A stretch of 48,258 nucleotides of DNA, from the NCBI RefSeq assembly GCF_001724815.1, contig NZ_MEDO01000025.1:1-48258 (forward strand). The letters are read 5' to 3'. Positions 16,227 through 23,913 of the stretch are shown here, one piece after another. The position numbers were made by a program, and so were the translations under genes. A model generated the notes under the pieces. It ran no database searches. It had not been told where the DNA came from and saw nothing but the letters and a program-made list of their open reading frames with translations. Each line of letters opens with the position of its first letter. Position 1 is the stretch's first letter. This DNA comes from Arenimonas sp. SCN 70-307 (lineage in GTDB: Bacteria > Pseudomonadota > Gammaproteobacteria > Xanthomonadales > Xanthomonadaceae).

Positions 16227-16739
16227 TTAGCGCTTCCTGGCAACCTTTCGGGCCGTCGTCTTGCGGGCCGCCGGCTTCTTGGCGACCTTCTTCGCAGCCG
16301 CCTTCTTCGCGGCCGGTTTCTTCGCCGCGGCCTTCTTCACCGCAGCCTTCTTCTTCGGCGCCGCCTTCTTCACCGCGGCCTTGCGGGCCGGGGCCTTCTT
16401 GGCGGCCACCTTCTTCTTCGGAGCCGCCTTCTTGGCGGCAGCCTTCTTCTTCGGGGCGGCCTTCTTGCCGCCCACCTTGGCCTCGACCGCCTTCACCGCG
16501 GCCGACACCTTCTTCTTCGCGGCGCCGACGGCCTTCTTCACCGCCTTGCCGGCCTCGGACTTCTCGGCCTTCTTCACCTGCGCCTTGGCCTTCCTGATCA
16601 CCGGCGCGGCCTTTTTCTTGGCCGCCTTCACCGCGGCCTCGGCCTTGCTGGCGATGGCACCGCCGATTTCCTGGGCCTTCTCGCTGACGCTTTCGGCGGC
16701 ATTGGAAAGGGCCGCCGTGACACCGTTGCCATTACTCAT
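16227..16739 (-). CDS. Histone H1-like Lys/Ala-rich DNA-binding protein (170 aa)
   Basis: A short acidic-neutral N-terminus (MSNGNGVTAALSNAAESVSEKAQEI) leads into about 130 residues of low-complexity KKAAPKKK/AKKPAAKK repeats, as in the C-terminal tail of eukaryotic H1 and in chlamydial Hc1/Hc2-type proteins. It is very basic and almost certainly nucleoid-associated. The repeats are built from degenerate GCC-AAG-AAG codons, so length variation between strains is likely. It sits between nrdJa (57-bp gap) and nrdJb (105-bp gap) on the same strand, so it is probably co-transcribed with nucleotide-reduction genes. Confidence 0.85.
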   Translation of the reverse strand: MSNGNGVTAALSNAAESVSEKAQEIGGAIASKAEAAVKAAKKKAAPVIRKAKAQVKKAEKSEAGKAVKKAVGAAKKKVSAAVKAVEAKVGGKKAAPKKKAAAKKAAPKKKVAAKKAPARKAAVKKAAPKKKAAVKKAAAKKPAAKKAAAKKVAKKPAARKTTARKVARKR

Positions 16740-16796
16740 ACCGCTCTCCTCGTCGTCGAAAACCGCGGCGGGCGGATGCCCGCCGCAAGCGTGGGA

Positions 16797-18917
16797 TCAG
16801 AACTTGCCGTAGTAGCCTTCCTTGAGGGCGTCGAACAGGTTGGCCGCGCTGTGCAGCTCGCCGTCGTACTCGATTTCCTCGTTGCCCTTCGCCTCCACCA
16901 CCGTGCCGTCCTCGAGCTCGAAGCGGTAGGTGGTGTTCTCGAGGTCGGCTTCCTTTACCAGCACGCCCTGGAAGGCGGCCGGGTTGAAGCGGAAGGTGGT
17001 GCAGCCCTTCAGGCCCTGCTTGTAGGCGTAAAGGTAGATGTCCTTGAAGTCCTCGTACGGGTAGTCCGTGGGCACGTTCGCGGTCTTGGAGATCGACGAG
17101 TCGATCCACTTCTGCGAAGCGGCCTGGATGTCCACGTGCGCCTTCGGGGTGATGTCGTCGGCCGAGACGAAGTACTCCGGCAGGCGGGTCTTCTCGTCGG
17201 TGCTGTAGGGCATGGCCTCGGCGTTGACCAGGGTGCGGTAGGCCAGCAGCTCGTAGCTGTAGACCTCGACCTTTTCCTTGGACTTCTTGCCTTCGCGGAT
17301 CACGTTGCGGCTGTAGTGGTGCGCGAAGCTGGGCTCGATGCCGTTGGAGGCGTTGTTGGCCAGCGACAGCGAGATCGTGCCGGTGGGCGCGATCGAGCTG
17401 TGGTGGGTGAAGCGCGCGCCGGTCTCGGCCAGCTCCTTCACCAGCTCCGGGGCCACGCCGGCCACGCGCTGCATGTAGCGCGAGTACAGCGCGTGCAGCT
17501 GGCGGCCCTTGATCTTCTGGCCGACCTTCCAGCCGTCCTTCTTCATCTCCGGGCGCTTGCGCAGCATCTCGGCGGTGACCTTGAACTCCTCGTCCATGAT
17601 CGGGGCCGGGCCCTTTTCCTTGGCCAGCGTCAGCGCCACTTCCCAGCCGGCCAGCGCCATCTCGCGGCTCACGTCCTCGGTGAACTTCACCGAGTCGGCC
17701 TCGCCGTACTTCATGCGCAGCATGGTGACCGTGCTGCCCAGGCCCAGGAAGCCCATGCCGTGGCGGCGCTTGCGCAGGATCTCGTTGCGCTGCTGCTCGA
17801 GCGGCAGGCCGTTGATCTCGACCACGTTGTCGAGCATGCGGGTGAACACCCGCACCACTTCCTTGTATTCCTCCCAGTCGAAGCTGGCCTTGTCCGTGAA
17901 CGGGTCGCGCACGAACTTGGTCAGGTTCACCGAGCCCAGCAGGCAGGCGCCGTAGGGCGGCAGCGGCTGCTCGCCGCAGGGGTTGGTGGCGCGGATGTTC
18001 TCGCACCACCAGTTGTTGTTCATCTCGTTGGCGAAGTCGTAGGTGGACGCCATGATGCGGTTCCACAGCTGGCGCGCCTTGATGTGGCCGTAGATCTTGC
18101 AGGCCACCATGCCGTCGTCGCGGGTGACGTAGTTGGTGGCGTGCGGCCAGTCGCGCCACACCACCTGGCTGGCGTCGTCCACGTTCACTTCGCCGGCTTC
18201 CTTGATGTTCACCGGGAACACCAGCGGCCAGTCGCCGTCGGACTCGACGGCCTGGATGAACTCGTCGGTGACCAGCAGCGAGAGGTTGAACTGGCGCAGG
18301 CGGCCATCCTCGCGCTTGGCGCCGATGAATTCCTTCACGTCCGGGTGGCTCACGTCGAAGGTGCCCATCTGGGCGCCGCGGCGGCCGCCGGCCGACGAGA
18401 CGGTGAAGCACATCTTGTCGTAGATATCCATGAACGACAGCGGGCCCGAGGTGTAGGCGCCGGCGCCCGAGACGTAGGCGCCGCGCGGGCGCAGCGTCGA
18501 GAACTCGTAGCCGATGCCGCAGCCGGCCTTGAGGGTGAGGCCGGCCTCGTGGACCTTGCCCAGGATGTCGTCCATCGAGTCGGTGATGGTGCCCGACACG
18601 GTGCAGTTGATGGTGCTGGTGGCCGGCTTGTGCTCGAGGGCGCCGGCGTTGGACGTGATGCGGCCGGCGGGGATGGCGCCGCGGCGCAGCGCCCACAGGA
18701 AGCGCTCGTACCAGTACTTGCGCTTCTCGGCGGTCGGCTCGGCGTCGGCCAGGGCCTTGGCCACGCGCTGGTAGGTGTGGTCGATGGTGGCGTCCACCGG
18801 TTCGCCACGCTTGGTCTTGAGGCGGTACTTCTTGTCCCAGATGTCCTGGGACGCCGGCTGCATCTCGATTTCCTGCGCCGTGTCGTTCTTTACCGCCTCC
18901 AGGCGAACCGTGCTCAT
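16797..18917 (-). CDS. nrdJ: NrdJa, adenosylcobalamin-dependent ribonucleotide reductase large subunit (706 aa)
   Basis: Reduces ribonucleotides to deoxyribonucleotides with a B12-derived thiyl radical, so it works with or without oxygen. The class II barrel motifs are present: STINCTVSG (C105, redox pair), TNPCGEQPL (radical-site C314 and general-base E316) and HHSSIAPTGTISL. The second redox Cys and the Cys-rich tail are supplied in part by NrdJb. The ATG at 18917 (MSTVRLEAVKND) has GGAGGAAGAAAGGA upstream; the longer open frame is leader. First gene of the nrdJa-histone-nrdJb operon, with a promoter at about 19.17 kb and a long leader. Confidence 0.92.
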   Translation of the reverse strand: MSTVRLEAVKNDTAQEIEMQPASQDIWDKKYRLKTKRGEPVDATIDHTYQRVAKALADAEPTAEKRKYWYERFLWALRRGAIPAGRITSNAGALEHKPATSTINCTVSGTITDSMDDILGKVHEAGLTLKAGCGIGYEFSTLRPRGAYVSGAGAYTSGPLSFMDIYDKMCFTVSSAGGRRGAQMGTFDVSHPDVKEFIGAKREDGRLRQFNLSLLVTDEFIQAVESDGDWPLVFPVNIKEAGEVNVDDASQVVWRDWPHATNYVTRDDGMVACKIYGHIKARQLWNRIMASTYDFANEMNNNWWCENIRATNPCGEQPLPPYGACLLGSVNLTKFVRDPFTDKASFDWEEYKEVVRVFTRMLDNVVEINGLPLEQQRNEILRKRRHGMGFLGLGSTVTMLRMKYGEADSVKFTEDVSREMALAGWEVALTLAKEKGPAPIMDEEFKVTAEMLRKRPEMKKDGWKVGQKIKGRQLHALYSRYMQRVAGVAPELVKELAETGARFTHHSSIAPTGTISLSLANNASNGIEPSFAHHYSRNVIREGKKSKEKVEVYSYELLAYRTLVNAEAMPYSTDEKTRLPEYFVSADDITPKAHVDIQAASQKWIDSSISKTANVPTDYPYEDFKDIYLYAYKQGLKGCTTFRFNPAAFQGVLVKEADLENTTYRFELEDGTVVEAKGNEEIEYDGELHSAANLFDALKEGYYGKF

Positions 18918-19133
18918 AAGTCCTTTCTTCCTCCCGGGGCGCCCCTCGGGGAGGGCGCCTTTGTCTGAGTTCTTATCGGGTCCAGCCGGCCGGGACGCCG
19001 GGGGAGCCCACACCCGCCCGCGAAGCGCCGCTCCGCTGGAAATGTGATGTCCGTTCCGGTTCCCGCATGCCGTCTCGCCGTCGCGTCGTGCGTGCTATCG
19101 ACCCCAAGCCTTGGGGCCGCCCCCCTCTGCCCA

Positions 19134-19149
19134 CCACAAGATGTAGTGG
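19134..19149 (-). promoter_or_regulatory. Candidate NrdR box
   Basis: On the minus strand CCACTACATCTTGTGG is a 16-bp imperfect palindrome that keeps the NrdR-box core (ACwAnATnTwGT). It lies immediately downstream of the predicted start of nrdJ transcription, where the nucleotide-sensing repressor NrdR would block initiation or escape. NrdR boxes normally come in pairs about 31 bp apart. I see no clear second copy, which lowers confidence. Confidence 0.45.
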
Positions 19150-19161
19150 CATCGGAAGGCC

Positions 19162-19190
19162 AAACTACCCCTCGGCCGGAGGCCTGTCAA
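19162..19190 (-). promoter_or_regulatory. Sigma70-type promoter of the nrdJa operon
   Basis: On the minus strand TTGACA (19190-19185), a 17-bp spacer and TAGTTT (19167-19162). Transcription would start near 19155, just upstream of the candidate NrdR box. Confidence 0.55.
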
Positions 19191-19402
19191 CAGCCTTCCG
19201 GGGTGGAAAAATTCAGCCGCTTCAAGATGTTCCACGGCCTTGGCGAGACTGTCCTGAGGCTTGGCCGGCTGACGTTCCGCGGGCTCCGGGGGTCGTGGAA
19301 CCAGCCCCGGCAGCCCCGGCCGGCGCCCTTGTCCAGCCGCCATTTGGCTCCCATCTGCTATTGCCTGATCCTGAGCCCCTGAACCGAGCCCGGAGACCCC
19401 GC

Positions 19403-20860
19403 ATGCGCCCGATCCCCGCCCTCGCCGCCCTGCTGCTGGCCGCCCTGGCCGGCGCCGGCGCCAGCCAGTGGCTGGCCGCCCCCGCCGCCCCGGAACCGGT
19501 CGCCAGCCAGCCCAGCCGCGGCGAGCGCGCCCTGGAAACCGCCGCCAGCCTGGCCTTGCCCCGCGCCGCCCACGCCGCGCTGCCGGCCCAGGTGGACGGC
19601 GCCGCCCTGCCCTCGCTGGCGCCGATGCTCGAGCAGGTGACCCCGGCGGTGGTGAACATCTACAGCCGCCAGGTGGTGAGCGTGCGCAACCCGCTGGCCG
19701 AGCTGTTCGGCATGCCCGGCATGCCCCAGCAGCGCAGCCAGCAGTCGCTCGGCTCAGGCGTGATCGTCGACGCCGAGCGCGGCCTGGTGCTCACCAACCA
19801 CCACGTCATCGAGAACGCCGACGAGGTGTCGGTGACCCTGTCCGACGGCCGCACCTTCGAGGCCGAGTTCATCGGTTCCGACCCCGACACCGACGTGGCC
19901 GTGATCCGCATCCCGGCCGAAGACCTGGTGGCCATCGCCGTGGCCGACTCGAGCCGCCTGCGCGTGGGCGATTTCGTGGTGGCCGTGGGCAACCCCTTCG
20001 GCCTGGGCCAGACGGTGACCAGCGGCATCGTCTCGGCCGTGGGCCGCAGCGGCCTGCAAGGCCTGGGCTACCAGAACTTCATCCAGACCGACGCGTCCAT
20101 CAACCCGGGCAATTCCGGCGGCGCGCTGGTGAACCTGCGCGGCGAACTGGTGGGCATCAACACCGCCAGCTTCAATCCGCGCGGCAGCGCCGCCGGCAAT
20201 ATCGGCCTGGGTTTCGCCATCCCGGCCAACCTGGCCGAGGAGGTCAAGCGCCAGCTGCTGGCCTACGGCGAAGTGCGCCGCGGCACCCTGGGCCTGGACA
20301 GCGAGGACCTCGGCCCGCGCCTGGCCAGCCAGCTGGGCCTGCCGGCCAACCAGCGCGGCGCGGTGGTCACGCGCGTCTACCGCGGTTCGCCGGCCGAAAC
20401 CGCCGGCGTGCGCCCGGGCGACCTGGTGGTGGCCATCAACGGCGAGCGCGTCGACGGCGCCCAGGCGCTGCGCAACGCCGAGGGCCTGCTGCCGGTGGAC
20501 CGCCAGGTGCGCCTGGACCTGCTGCGCGACGAGCGCCGCCTCAGCGTTCAGGCCGTGCTCAAGGCCCGCGCCACCGAGGTCGAGGGCCGCACGCTCGACG
20601 CGCGCCTGGCCGGCGCCACGCTGGCCGAACTGCCCGAGCGCTTCCGCCAGCGCGGCTGGTTCGGCGTGGTGGCCAGCAAGGTCGAGCCCGGCAGCCGGGC
20701 CGACCGCAGCGGCCTGCGCGCCGGCGACTACATCCGCGGCGTCAACCGGCGCCGGGTGGACGACCTGCAGGCCTTCCAGGACGTGATGGCCGAGCCGCCG
20801 CGCAACCTGCAGCTGGACGTGGTGCGCGGCAACCGCACCGGCTACCTGGTCATGGAATGA
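19403..20860 (+). CDS. degQ: Periplasmic HtrA/Do-family serine protease, DegQ-like (485 aa)
   Basis: Quality-control protease for unfolded periplasmic proteins. The N-terminal hydrophobic segment (about 4-24) is a signal or anchor sequence. The trypsin-like domain has the triad H134 (TNHHVI), D164 (DPDTDVAV) and S238 (NPGNSGGAL). Two PDZ domains follow (about 275-370 and 395-480; GDLVVAINGERV and GDYIRGVNRRRV). The loop before LGSGVIVD is short, as in DegQ rather than DegP. The ATG at 19403 follows GGAG and gives a proper signal sequence; the open frame upstream has none. It is followed after 48 bp by the YqjD-like genes. Confidence 0.9.
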   Translation: MRPIPALAALLLAALAGAGASQWLAAPAAPEPVASQPSRGERALETAASLALPRAAHAALPAQVDGAALPSLAPMLEQVTPAVVNIYSRQVVSVRNPLAELFGMPGMPQQRSQQSLGSGVIVDAERGLVLTNHHVIENADEVSVTLSDGRTFEAEFIGSDPDTDVAVIRIPAEDLVAIAVADSSRLRVGDFVVAVGNPFGLGQTVTSGIVSAVGRSGLQGLGYQNFIQTDASINPGNSGGALVNLRGELVGINTASFNPRGSAAGNIGLGFAIPANLAEEVKRQLLAYGEVRRGTLGLDSEDLGPRLASQLGLPANQRGAVVTRVYRGSPAETAGVRPGDLVVAINGERVDGAQALRNAEGLLPVDRQVRLDLLRDERRLSVQAVLKARATEVEGRTLDARLAGATLAELPERFRQRGWFGVVASKVEPGSRADRSGLRAGDYIRGVNRRRVDDLQAFQDVMAEPPRNLQLDVVRGNRTGYLVME

Positions 20861-20908
20861 AGCCCGCGCCGGTGTAAGGTGGACGCCAAGCCATCGAGGA
20901 GGCATTGC

Positions 20909-21196
20909 ATGAGCCCTTCCCAGTCCGAAAACCCCCGCCACATCGACCAGGCGAAGGAAAACCTGGGCGAGGCGCGCGACGCGCTCAAGGCCGGCGTCAA
21001 CGACGCCCTCGAGGCCGGCGCCGCCGCCGCCAAGGAAGCGCGCGCCGAGCTCGACGAGAAGCTGCAGGGCCTGCTCGAGCAGGGCCGCGGCATGCTCGAC
21101 CAGGCCGAGGACCTGATCCGCAGCAAGCCGCTGGCCTCCTTTGGCATCGCCTTCGCGGCCGGCTACCTGGTGGCCGCGCTCACGCGGCGCAAGTAA
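20909..21196 (+). CDS. YqjD/ElaB-like DUF883 membrane protein (95 aa)
   Basis: A helical, Ala/Glu-rich protein (about 12-70, coiled-coil-like) ends in one C-terminal membrane segment (SKPLASFGIAFAAGYLVAAL) and RRK. This is the layout of ElaB/YqjD proteins, which are tail-anchored in the inner membrane and bind ribosomes in stationary phase in E. coli (family knowledge). The ATG at 20909 has GAGGAGG six bases upstream. It starts a tight run with the next two genes, as in the yqjD-yqjE-yqjK cluster. Confidence 0.8.
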   Translation: MSPSQSENPRHIDQAKENLGEARDALKAGVNDALEAGAAAAKEARAELDEKLQGLLEQGRGMLDQAEDLIRSKPLASFGIAFAAGYLVAALTRRK

Positions 21197-21202
21197 GCCC
21201 CC

Positions 21203-21643
21203 GTGGCCGAGGCCGAACCGGGCGCCCGCGCGGGCGCCGGGCCGCTCCCCGACGACGCCCGCGCGGTGCTGGCGGCGGCGCGCGACGCCGCGGCCGCGCA
21301 CGTCAACGCGCTGCACGCGCTGCGCAAACTGTTCGCCGCCGAGGTCGGGCTGGCGAAGGTGGCGCTGGTGCAGGCGCTGGTGTTCCTGCTGCTGGCGATG
21401 GTGATGCTGGCCACGGCCTATGGCCTGCTGACGGCGCTGTTGGTGGCGGGCCTGCGTTCGTTCGGCGCGCCCTGGCCGCTGGCCATCGCCATCCCGCTGG
21501 CCCTGAGCATCGCGCTGGCCGGCCTGGCCGCCTGGCGCGCGAAGGCGCTGCTGCGCCACGCCGATTTCGAGGGCACGCGCCGGCAGATCAAGCTCGGCCT
21601 GCGCGGGCTGGCCGACGAACCCGGCCAAGACGCCGCGCCATGA
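21203..21643 (+). CDS. YqjE-like DUF1469 / phage-holin-family membrane protein (146 aa)
   Basis: An amphipathic N-terminal helix (about 16-50) is followed by two membrane segments (LVQALVFLLLAMVMLATAYG, about 55-78, and LAIAIPLALSIALAGLAA, about 92-111) and a basic cytoplasmic tail. This is the YqjE/holin-superfamily-III layout. The start is GTG, 6 bases after the DUF883 stop. The stop overlaps the next ATG (ATGA). It is probably a membrane partner of the upstream protein. Confidence 0.78.
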   Translation: MAEAEPGARAGAGPLPDDARAVLAAARDAAAAHVNALHALRKLFAAEVGLAKVALVQALVFLLLAMVMLATAYGLLTALLVAGLRSFGAPWPLAIAIPLALSIALAGLAAWRAKALLRHADFEGTRRQIKLGLRGLADEPGQDAAP

Positions 21644-22023
21644 ACCTGGCCGCGAGAATCGCCGCCGCCCAGGCCGCCGAGGCCGACTGCGCCGCCTGGC
21701 GCGAGCGCATCGCGCTCTCGCGGGCGCACCTGGGCGATGAACTGCGCCGCACCGCCACGCCCGGGCGCATCGTCGTCTCGGGCCTGGCCCTGGGCTTCGC
21801 CTTCGGGCTCAAGCCACCCTCGGACGGGCAGCCTTCGCTGGCGGGCAAGTTCCTCGGCGGGCCGGTGTTCTCGATGGTGCTCGAAGCCGTGCTGCCCGGG
21901 CTGATCGCCGGCATCACCGCCGCGGCCGGCCTGCAGGCCGGGGAAGAGGCCACCGACGAGGTCGCCGAGGAAGACACCGCGGAAGACGACGAGGCGGCCG
22001 ATGGCCAGGCGCAGGCGTCGTAG
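21640..22023 (+). CDS. YqjK-position hypothetical protein with Gly/Ala membrane-like segment (127 aa)
   Basis: Starts with an ATGA overlap on the YqjE-like gene. The N-terminal half is helical. The middle (about 46-92) is hydrophobic with ALGFAFGLKPPSDG and VLPGLIAGITAAAGL, and the tail is strongly acidic (EEATDEVAEEDTAEDDEAAD). The third gene of such clusters is usually YqjK-like; similarity here rests on position and size rather than a clear motif. The end overlaps the next gene by 23 bp. Confidence 0.65.
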   Translation: MNLAARIAAAQAAEADCAAWRERIALSRAHLGDELRRTATPGRIVVSGLALGFAFGLKPPSDGQPSLAGKFLGGPVFSMVLEAVLPGLIAGITAAAGLQAGEEATDEVAEEDTAEDDEAADGQAQAS

Positions 22024-23155
22024 GCCCGCCGGACCCGGCGACGCGACGGTCGAAAGCGCCGCGCCGCCCGCCGGTGCGGAAAACCCGCCCCGCCGCCCGC
22101 CGCCGGGCGAGCGCCAGCCGCCGCGCCGGCCGCCCGCCGACAACCGGCCGCTGTGGCTGCTGGTGCTCGCCGTCGGCCTGTACACCAGCTACCTGGCCTC
22201 GAGCCTGATCCTGCCGGTCGTGCTGGCGGGCTTCATCGCCATGCTGCTGGCGCCGCTGATGCGGCGCGCGCCGCTGCGCTGGCTGCCGCGCGGCGTATCG
22301 GCGCTGCTGCTGATGGCGGCGCTGCTGGGCACGATCGGCGCCGTGGGCACCTTCCTGGCCGCGCCCGCCGCCGACTGGGTGCGCAAGGTGCCCTTCGTGA
22401 TGCGCGAGGCCGCGCCCAAGCTGCGCGCCATGGTCGAACCCTTCGAGCAGGCCACGCAGGCGCGGCAGTCGCTGGGCCGGCTGGCGAGCGAGCCGGTGAC
22501 GCCCGGCGAGCGCGTGGTGGTGCAGCCGCCGCAGCCCGACCTGCTCGACGCCACGCCGCGGGTGCTGGGGCCGGTGCTGGCGGTGATCCTGCTGGGCTTC
22601 AGTTTCCTGGTCTATGGCGACGACCTGCTGCGCAAGCTGCTCGAGCTGCGGCCCACGCGCGCGCAAAAGACGCTGACGGCGGGCATCGTCCAGCAGATCC
22701 AGTCCGACCTCTCGCGCTACATGCTCACCATCAGCGCCACCAGTTCGGTGCTGGGCGCGGCCACGGGCCTGTGGCTCTGGTACCTGGGCGTGCCCGACCC
22801 GCTGCTGTGGGGCGTGCTGGCGGCCATGCTCAACCTCACGCCCATCCTCGGCCCGCTGCTGATGGCGCTGATGCTGGCGCTGGTGGGCCTGAGCCAGTTC
22901 GACACCCTGGGCGCGGCGATGCTGCCGGCGGCCGGTTTCCTGGCGCTCAATGCCGTCGAAAGCCAGGTGCTGACGCCCGCGGTGCTGGGCCGCACGATGC
23001 GCATCAACCCGCTGGCGATCATCCTGTGGCTGCTGCTCTGGGGCTGGCTGTGGGGCGTGGCCGGCCTGCTGGTGGCGGTGCCGATGCTGGTGTGCCTGAA
23101 GATCGTCGCCGAAGCAGTGGACGATTGGCGGGCCTGGGCGCGCCTGCTCGAGTAG
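22001..23155 (+). CDS. AI-2E family (PerM/TqsA-like) inner-membrane transporter (384 aa)
   Basis: A cytoplasmic Arg/Pro-rich N-terminus (about 1-48) is followed by paired membrane helices (LWLLVLAVGLYTSYLASSLILPVVLAGFIA...), a soluble central segment (about 125-195), and a C-terminal bundle with the family signature NLTPILGPLLMA and NPLAIILWLLLWGWLWGVAGLLVAVPML. Family members export autoinducer-2 or act as Na+/H+ antiporters; the substrate here cannot be told. The first ATG overlaps the previous gene, and the basic tail it adds is unusual, so a later start is possible. Confidence 0.82.
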   Translation: MARRRRRRPAGPGDATVESAAPPAGAENPPRRPPPGERQPPRRPPADNRPLWLLVLAVGLYTSYLASSLILPVVLAGFIAMLLAPLMRRAPLRWLPRGVSALLLMAALLGTIGAVGTFLAAPAADWVRKVPFVMREAAPKLRAMVEPFEQATQARQSLGRLASEPVTPGERVVVQPPQPDLLDATPRVLGPVLAVILLGFSFLVYGDDLLRKLLELRPTRAQKTLTAGIVQQIQSDLSRYMLTISATSSVLGAATGLWLWYLGVPDPLLWGVLAAMLNLTPILGPLLMALMLALVGLSQFDTLGAAMLPAAGFLALNAVESQVLTPAVLGRTMRINPLAIILWLLLWGWLWGVAGLLVAVPMLVCLKIVAEAVDDWRAWARLLE

Positions 23156-23199
23156 CCGTTTCACGGGCCCGGCACCGGGCGGCGGGCTATCATCCGCCG

Positions 23200-23913
23200 G
23201 TGGAAACGCTGCCCCGGGCCCTGAGCCTCGACCTCGACGACACCCTCTGGCCGATCTGGCCCTCGATCGAACGCGCCGAACGCGCGCTCGACGAGTTCCT
23301 GCGCTCGCACTGCCCGCGCACCGCCCAGCGCTTCCCCATCCACCGCATGCGCCGGCTGCGCGACGAGGTGGCGACGCAGCACCCGCACCTGGCGCACGAC
23401 TACACCCAGCAGCGGCGCATCTCGCTCGAGCGCGCCCTGCAGGAATCGGGCGACGACGTGGGCCGCGCCGACGACGCGCTCGAGGCCTTCTACGCCACCC
23501 GCAACCAGGTCGAGTTCTACCCCGACGCGATGGCGGCGCTGGCGCGGCTGAGCGCGCGCTGGCCGGTGGCCGCGCTGACCAACGGCAACGCCGACCTGGG
23601 CCGCATCGGCATCCAGGCCCATTTCCGGGTCTTCGTCAGCGCCCGCGACGAAGGCCACGCCAAGCCCGAGGCGCCGATTTTCCTGGCCACCTGCGAGCGC
23701 CTGGGCGTGGAGCCGGCCGACGTGCTGCACGTGGGCGACGACCCGCTGCTGGACGTGGTGGGCGCGCGTCGCGCCGGCCTGCGCAGCTGCTGGATCAACC
23801 GCAAGAAAGATTCGTGGCCCGCCGGGCTGCCCCGGCCCGACCTTGAATTCGCTACGCTTGCGGGCCTGGCCGACTGGCTGGAATCACACCCCGACGCAAC
23901 GGAAAACCGATGA
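23200..23913 (+). CDS. HAD-superfamily hydrolase, YigB-like (237 aa)
   Basis: Phosphatase fold with motif I LDLDDTLW (nucleophile D11, acid D13), motif II LTNGN, motif III Lys in HAKPEAPIF and motif IV HVGDDPLLDV. An alpha-helical cap lies between motifs I and II (about 20-105), as in subfamily I enzymes such as YigB (FMN phosphatase); the substrate is not certain. The start is GTG at 23200. TATCAT lies about 10 bases upstream and there is no good Shine-Dalgarno, so a near-leaderless transcript is possible. The stop overlaps the next ATG (ATGA), coupling it to the aminopeptidase. Confidence 0.82.
   Translation: METLPRALSLDLDDTLWPIWPSIERAERALDEFLRSHCPRTAQRFPIHRMRRLRDEVATQHPHLAHDYTQQRRISLERALQESGDDVGRADDALEAFYATRNQVEFYPDAMAALARLSARWPVAALTNGNADLGRIGIQAHFRVFVSARDEGHAKPEAPIFLATCERLGVEPADVLHVGDDPLLDVVGARRAGLRSCWINRKKDSWPAGLPRPDLEFATLAGLADWLESHPDATENR

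Larger units (their letters stand above)
18918..19402. other. 485-bp intergenic region between nrdJa and the HtrA protease gene
   Basis: The two genes diverge here. On the nrdJ side there is a strong promoter, a candidate NrdR box, an untranslated leader of about 235 nt, and a GC hairpin (GGCGCCC / GGGCGCC, about 18939-18960) just before the ribosome-binding site. An inverted repeat CCCCAAG / CTTGGGG lies at 19102-19116. I looked for cobalamin-riboswitch boxes in the leader and saw none. No convincing promoter for the protease gene was identified. Confidence 0.6.

Noticed and set aside
16182-18968. 928-aa open frame on the plus strand opposite the nrdJ operon
   Set aside because: Arg/His/Gly/Leu-rich translation with no domain and exact overlap with three well-supported minus-strand genes; it is a GC-rich antisense shadow.
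18918-19160. Cobalamin riboswitch before nrdJa
   Set aside because: Expected for a B12-dependent enzyme, but I see no B12 box or the conserved core segments in the leader.
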